A stretch of 64,000 nt of DNA from Phoronis australis (lineage: Eukaryota > Phoronida > Phoronidae). This document shows, piece after piece, positions 60,607-64,000 of this stretch; positions within the stretch are counted from its first letter, which is position 1, and each line of letters opens with the position of its first letter. The position numbers were made by a program, and so were the translations under genes. Location of the stretch: NCBI GenBank assembly GCA_002633005.1, contig NMRA01000255.1, positions 317,937 through 381,936 of the forward strand, given 5' to 3'. Under the pieces are notes generated by a model, which did no database searches, had not been told where the DNA came from, and was given only the letters and a program-made list of their open reading frames with translations.

Positions 60607-61887
60607 CGGCACTCAGTAAAAGCAGCATAGAATCGTCACTGAAGATATTGTCACTCAACAGGAAATGTTTGTATGCACTATAGATGACTTTTATTCGCCG
60701 TTATTGTAGAAATAAGAAAGTCATCCGATCTAGTTTTTGAATTCTGGCACATTTTCGTGTCTCTCATTAATGTCGGGAAGGCAAAGAATTTTAGATCACG
60801 CATCGGCGGGTATTTGTCCAGTTTATAAAACATTTTCACGCCGGTGTTGCAGCCCACAACACAACACTTTATACTTCGTTAGCATAAGAACGAACAGAGT
60901 AATGCAACCGAAAAAAACTTTTAAAAGAATCAGACAACAACAAATAAGCTGTCATTAACAATTGGTAAGCTATCACAGAGCCTCAGTTATATTTCTATGC
61001 GTCCATGACGTGAGGCGAGCACCTAAAATTAGGCAATGGGTTTTCCCAACGTTTTTTTTTTGCCCATGACTCAGTGCTTTCACTGTATTGAGCGCGGGCT
61101 GATGAAATCCCCAGTATCACTAACCGTAATATCTCTGGGCCGGGATGGCGGTCAGGTCAGACTGACGCTAGACATTTCCTACCAAAGTTACTTCATGTGA
61201 CTGTAACGCAAGGTTGAGGATTTGAACCAATTCTCTCACTACAGCTATCGGGTGTCGGACAAAAAAAGCCGCTGATTTAGATTTCTCTTTAACTTTTTAC
61301 AAGTTTAGCCGCTAGGGGCGCTGCGGCCTTGTCGACCATTTTCGATTTGTTGTGATCGTAACGAATGTTATGAGGTGTTCAGGAAAGTTCTCGAATCTCT
61401 AGTGAGTACGAGCTCACAAACGTCTTCTGTTTTGCTTACGTGTAGTTAGAAATATCAAACACGTTGTAATATTGGTGGTGACTCAGTTTAAAAATAGGAG
61501 ATATCGAAATGCCTTGTGGATGCCCCGTATGATGAAAGTTCTCGGCCGCTTGCACTGCGGTGAGGTTGCGCTGCAGTAGGCTTACGAGTGATGAGTAGGA
61601 TTACGGATAAACTAGACAATAACGTCGAGGACAACTGATTCGCAGGACGAGTTGCAGCTGTAAGCAAAACCGATCTTTTCTTTCAATTCGTTTTTTCTTC
61701 GAAGACATCGGGTAATTTGTGCCTCTGCACATTGACGATGTCATTGTGCACAGGCACTGGCCACAGCTACACATGCAAAGCAAACTGGCCATGCATGTGA
61801 ACAGTGTTGACTCAACCCAGCAACACCAAATAGACTAAGACGTGTGGCATCGCGCTTCTGTGTTATTCTGTTGCTGACAAATTTCAG
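60607..61887 (+). promoter_or_regulatory. Upstream region of HRI, no defined element
   Basis: Contains an acceptor-like TGACAAATTTCAG ending at 61887, 14 bp before the HRI start codon, so an untranslated leader exon may lie further upstream. I could not place its donor or a core promoter. Confidence 0.4.
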
Positions 61888-61901
61888 GGCAACATTTCAA
61901 A

Positions 61902-63761
61902 ATGCTGAACAACTACATATTTTCAAATTTACGGTGTCCAAGGATTCCACCTCCTAGAGGAATAGAATCGTCCATGCAGCTTGCAGAAATTGGCCTCGCC
62001 TTGGAAGAAATTGACGATTCTGATGTCTCTGCTTATAGCAGCATTGCCAGTGAATCGGCATCTCATGACCACAATGCTGGAGGGTTATTGACTATTCCAA
62101 GCAAACATGTGCCAACCCATTTGTTAATGGTGTCACTGTTGGAGCATGTGTGTTCTATCTATGAACCTGATCCGAAAATGAAAGATGAACTGTTTAAGGA
62201 GATCTGCAGTCGCCTTGCCCAGTTAAAGGTTATGTCTCCTTTATGTTTTGTTGATGAGCTTGAAACTATCCGTGACAACTACAAAAAGAGATTCTCTGGC
62301 TTGCTTGACTCTGCCAGAATCTCTGTTTATGAAAACAATAAAAAGCATGGCTTGATGTCATTAGTATCCCGCAAGGAAAGGTTAGCAATAATGTTTCAAC
62401 CGCACATAAACCATAAGGAACCACGTATCAAAATGGGGGACATATTTGATGCCGATGCCTCTCGGTACCGGCAAGAGTTTGGCGAGCTCAAGTGTTTAGG
62501 TCGTGGTGGTTTCGGAAGTGTGTACAAGGTACGCCATAAACTAGATGGCTGCCTATATGCTGTGAAGAAGATTCCACTTCCTAGAGCTGACCCTGAGATC
62601 TTGCTGAGACTATTACGTGAAGTGCGTGTACTTGCTAATCTCCACCACAGTAATGTCGTTGGGTATAATGCTGCCTGGCTTCAGCAGGAATACATTGTGC
62701 CGGCTAGAGTTCGTCCAGTTGACGATGAAAACGTCACTTCTCGTACTAATGAGGCTGAAGACAGTGATGTAGTCTTCCAAAACTCAGGGATGGGCAGCAA
62801 TTCCCGAATGTCTGGAAAAAGCTCAGCAGATGAGAGGCACAATTCTCTCAAACTACATTCTGTAGACCGAGTTTGCAGTCATGGTGATGTGCAGTTTGAT
62901 TCCCATAGAAACGGGCATGCTAAGGGGAAGACATCAGGACAGACAAGCATGAGTTGTGGTCAGGCTGAAGCATGTGGCCAACACAGTGCCGCCTCCTATG
63001 GGTATACTGGTGACTTACTCCACAATTCCAAAACAATGCTGTACATTCAAATGCAGTTATGTTCTTCAACATTGAAAGATTGGATTCACCATCGTAATGC
63101 TCACTGTGACAGGAATAAGGTATTTGATTGTGTAAATGAAGTACTTGCATTGCAAGCACTAAAGCAAATACTATGTGGTGTAGACTACATTCATAACCAA
63201 GGCTTAATTCATCGAGACATTAAGCCACGGAATATATTCTACGATGATGAGTTCACTATCAAAATTGGTGACTTCGGTCTGGCCAGGGACGATTTAGCTG
63301 GCATTAATCATGTGAGTGTCTCTCCAATAGTAAACGTTCTGGATGTACTGAATGTGGAAGATTACACCACGGGTGTGGGGACCAGTATATATGGTGCTCC
63401 AGAACAATTGTGTGGTCACAGCTATGACACAAAATGTGACATGTTCAGCGTCGGCATAACGGCATTTGAGCTTTTTCATCCATTCCTAACGGAAATGGAG
63501 AGGGCTAAGACACTGACAGAGCTACGTTCAGGTGTTGTACCGAAAGAGTTCCAGATGCGATGGCCGGCGATATCGAACGCTATCGTTGCGATGGTGAGCA
63601 CTGACCCTCGCCGGAGGCCGTCAGCCAAAGAACTGTTGGAGAGCGAGATATTCCTCACAAAGGATGAGCTGATTGCTAAACTCAGCTCAACTGTTGCAGT
63701 TCAGGCCAGAGAAATAGCTCAGCTGAAAAGTTACATCATGAAGCTGGAATATAAAAAGTGA
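61902..63761 (+). CDS. EIF2AK1: Heme-regulated eIF2-alpha kinase (HRI), single-exon
   Basis: Kinase that phosphorylates eIF2-alpha on its regulatory serine to lower translation under heme lack, oxidative or mitochondrial stress. The 619 residues compare with 630 in human. The N-terminal heme-sensing region has the family block HVPTHLLMVSLLEHVCSIYE (69-88). Kinase N-lobe: P-loop LGRGGFGSVYKV (199-210), Lys222 in YAVKKI, Glu240 of helix C. An insert of about 110 residues rich in Ser, Asn and His (265-375) splits the lobes, as in all eIF2-alpha kinases. C-lobe: IHRDIKPRNIF with Asp439, DFG at 457-459, GVGTSIYGAPEQL (491-503), and the HRI-specific FHPFLTEMERAKTLTELRSG. A short C-terminal helix ends at TGA. 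All catalytic residues are present, so it should be active. It has no introns, whereas vertebrate HRI has many. Confidence 0.95.
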   Translation: MLNNYIFSNLRCPRIPPPRGIESSMQLAEIGLALEEIDDSDVSAYSSIASESASHDHNAGGLLTIPSKHVPTHLLMVSLLEHVCSIYEPDPKMKDELFKEICSRLAQLKVMSPLCFVDELETIRDNYKKRFSGLLDSARISVYENNKKHGLMSLVSRKERLAIMFQPHINHKEPRIKMGDIFDADASRYRQEFGELKCLGRGGFGSVYKVRHKLDGCLYAVKKIPLPRADPEILLRLLREVRVLANLHHSNVVGYNAAWLQQEYIVPARVRPVDDENVTSRTNEAEDSDVVFQNSGMGSNSRMSGKSSADERHNSLKLHSVDRVCSHGDVQFDSHRNGHAKGKTSGQTSMSCGQAEACGQHSAASYGYTGDLLHNSKTMLYIQMQLCSSTLKDWIHHRNAHCDRNKVFDCVNEVLALQALKQILCGVDYIHNQGLIHRDIKPRNIFYDDEFTIKIGDFGLARDDLAGINHVSVSPIVNVLDVLNVEDYTTGVGTSIYGAPEQLCGHSYDTKCDMFSVGITAFELFHPFLTEMERAKTLTELRSGVVPKEFQMRWPAISNAIVAMVSTDPRRRPSAKELLESEIFLTKDELIAKLSSTVAVQAREIAQLKSYIMKLEYKK

Positions 63762-64000
63762 ATTACAGTCTCTGTTTGGGTATGGGGTAAACATTTCCTC
63801 ATGAATTTTGGTAATTTTCACTTTTTATTAATTGAGAATTGTTCTGTTTGGTTCAGGACTCACTCCTTGTTTGTTTTAGATTCTCAACTTAAAATGGTCC
63901 CCAGTTCCATTGAAGAAACGAACTTTTGATTTAGATCATTAACGATTATAAAATTAGTCTCAACTTTTTCCATTCTCAAATGAGAAAGTATTTGTGGTCT
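63762..64000 (+). other. 3' flank of HRI, probable 3' UTR
   Basis: AT-rich, with no AATAAA and no poly(A) tract before the window ends. Confidence 0.5.

Overview
This is a 64 kb window of nuclear DNA from an animal, AT-rich and intron-rich. The conserved genes are split into short exons with GT/AG junctions, and the space between them is filled with transposons, minisatellites and satellite-like arrays. ZMYND12, an adhesion/Methuselah-like receptor, nuclear-receptor-type half-site repeats and LINE remnants point to an invertebrate bilaterian, probably marine. I could not fix the phylum from sequence alone; hemichordate, lancelet, echinoderm and mollusc all remain possible.

Five protein-coding genes can be supported. 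(1) Minus strand, 5622-7100: a single-exon seven-transmembrane receptor of the secretin/adhesion (Methuselah-like) class. (2) Plus strand, 18300-27588: the last seven exons of GMP synthase (289 codons); its first half is not visible in the window. (3) Minus strand, 32454-41027: the last seven exons of PPP1R7/SDS22, a leucine-rich-repeat regulator of protein phosphatase 1; only the extreme N-terminus is missing. (4) Plus strand, 44968-52559: a complete eight-exon ZMYND12 of 362 residues. (5) Plus strand, 61902-63761: a complete 619-residue heme-regulated eIF2-alpha kinase (HRI/EIF2AK1) in one uninterrupted exon. GMPS and PPP1R7 converge; PPP1R7 and ZMYND12 are divergent with about 3.9 kb between their coding ends. 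The genes are housekeeping or ciliary and form no obvious pathway together.

The rest is dominated by mobile DNA. Visible are a TIR element at 3026-4247 with a damaged inverted relative at about 1630-2274; two copies of a non-autonomous family with 9-bp target duplications (7953-8526 and 43704-44366); a 2.2 kb element with CAGTG ends and a 5-bp duplication (11022-13208); a 1.4 kb TTAA-flanked element (42104-43525) upstream of PPP1R7; a foldback MITE (13905-14043); a hAT-like fragment (59240-59393); and a decayed LINE with its YADD motif still readable (about 57085-55137, minus strand). Two related 1.2-1.5 kb arrays (14478-15705 and 52943-54430) are built from about 145-bp monomers arranged in a threefold higher-order repeat, and an older relative appears to lie inside a PPP1R7 intron. 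Several minisatellites, a 199-bp assembly gap next to simple repeats, and short perfect palindromes complete the picture.

No bacterial-type system, CRISPR array or convincing functional RNA gene was seen. The main points for follow-up are the transposon families, the intronless HRI gene, the absent first half of GMPS, and decayed coding remnants that do not match the host genes.
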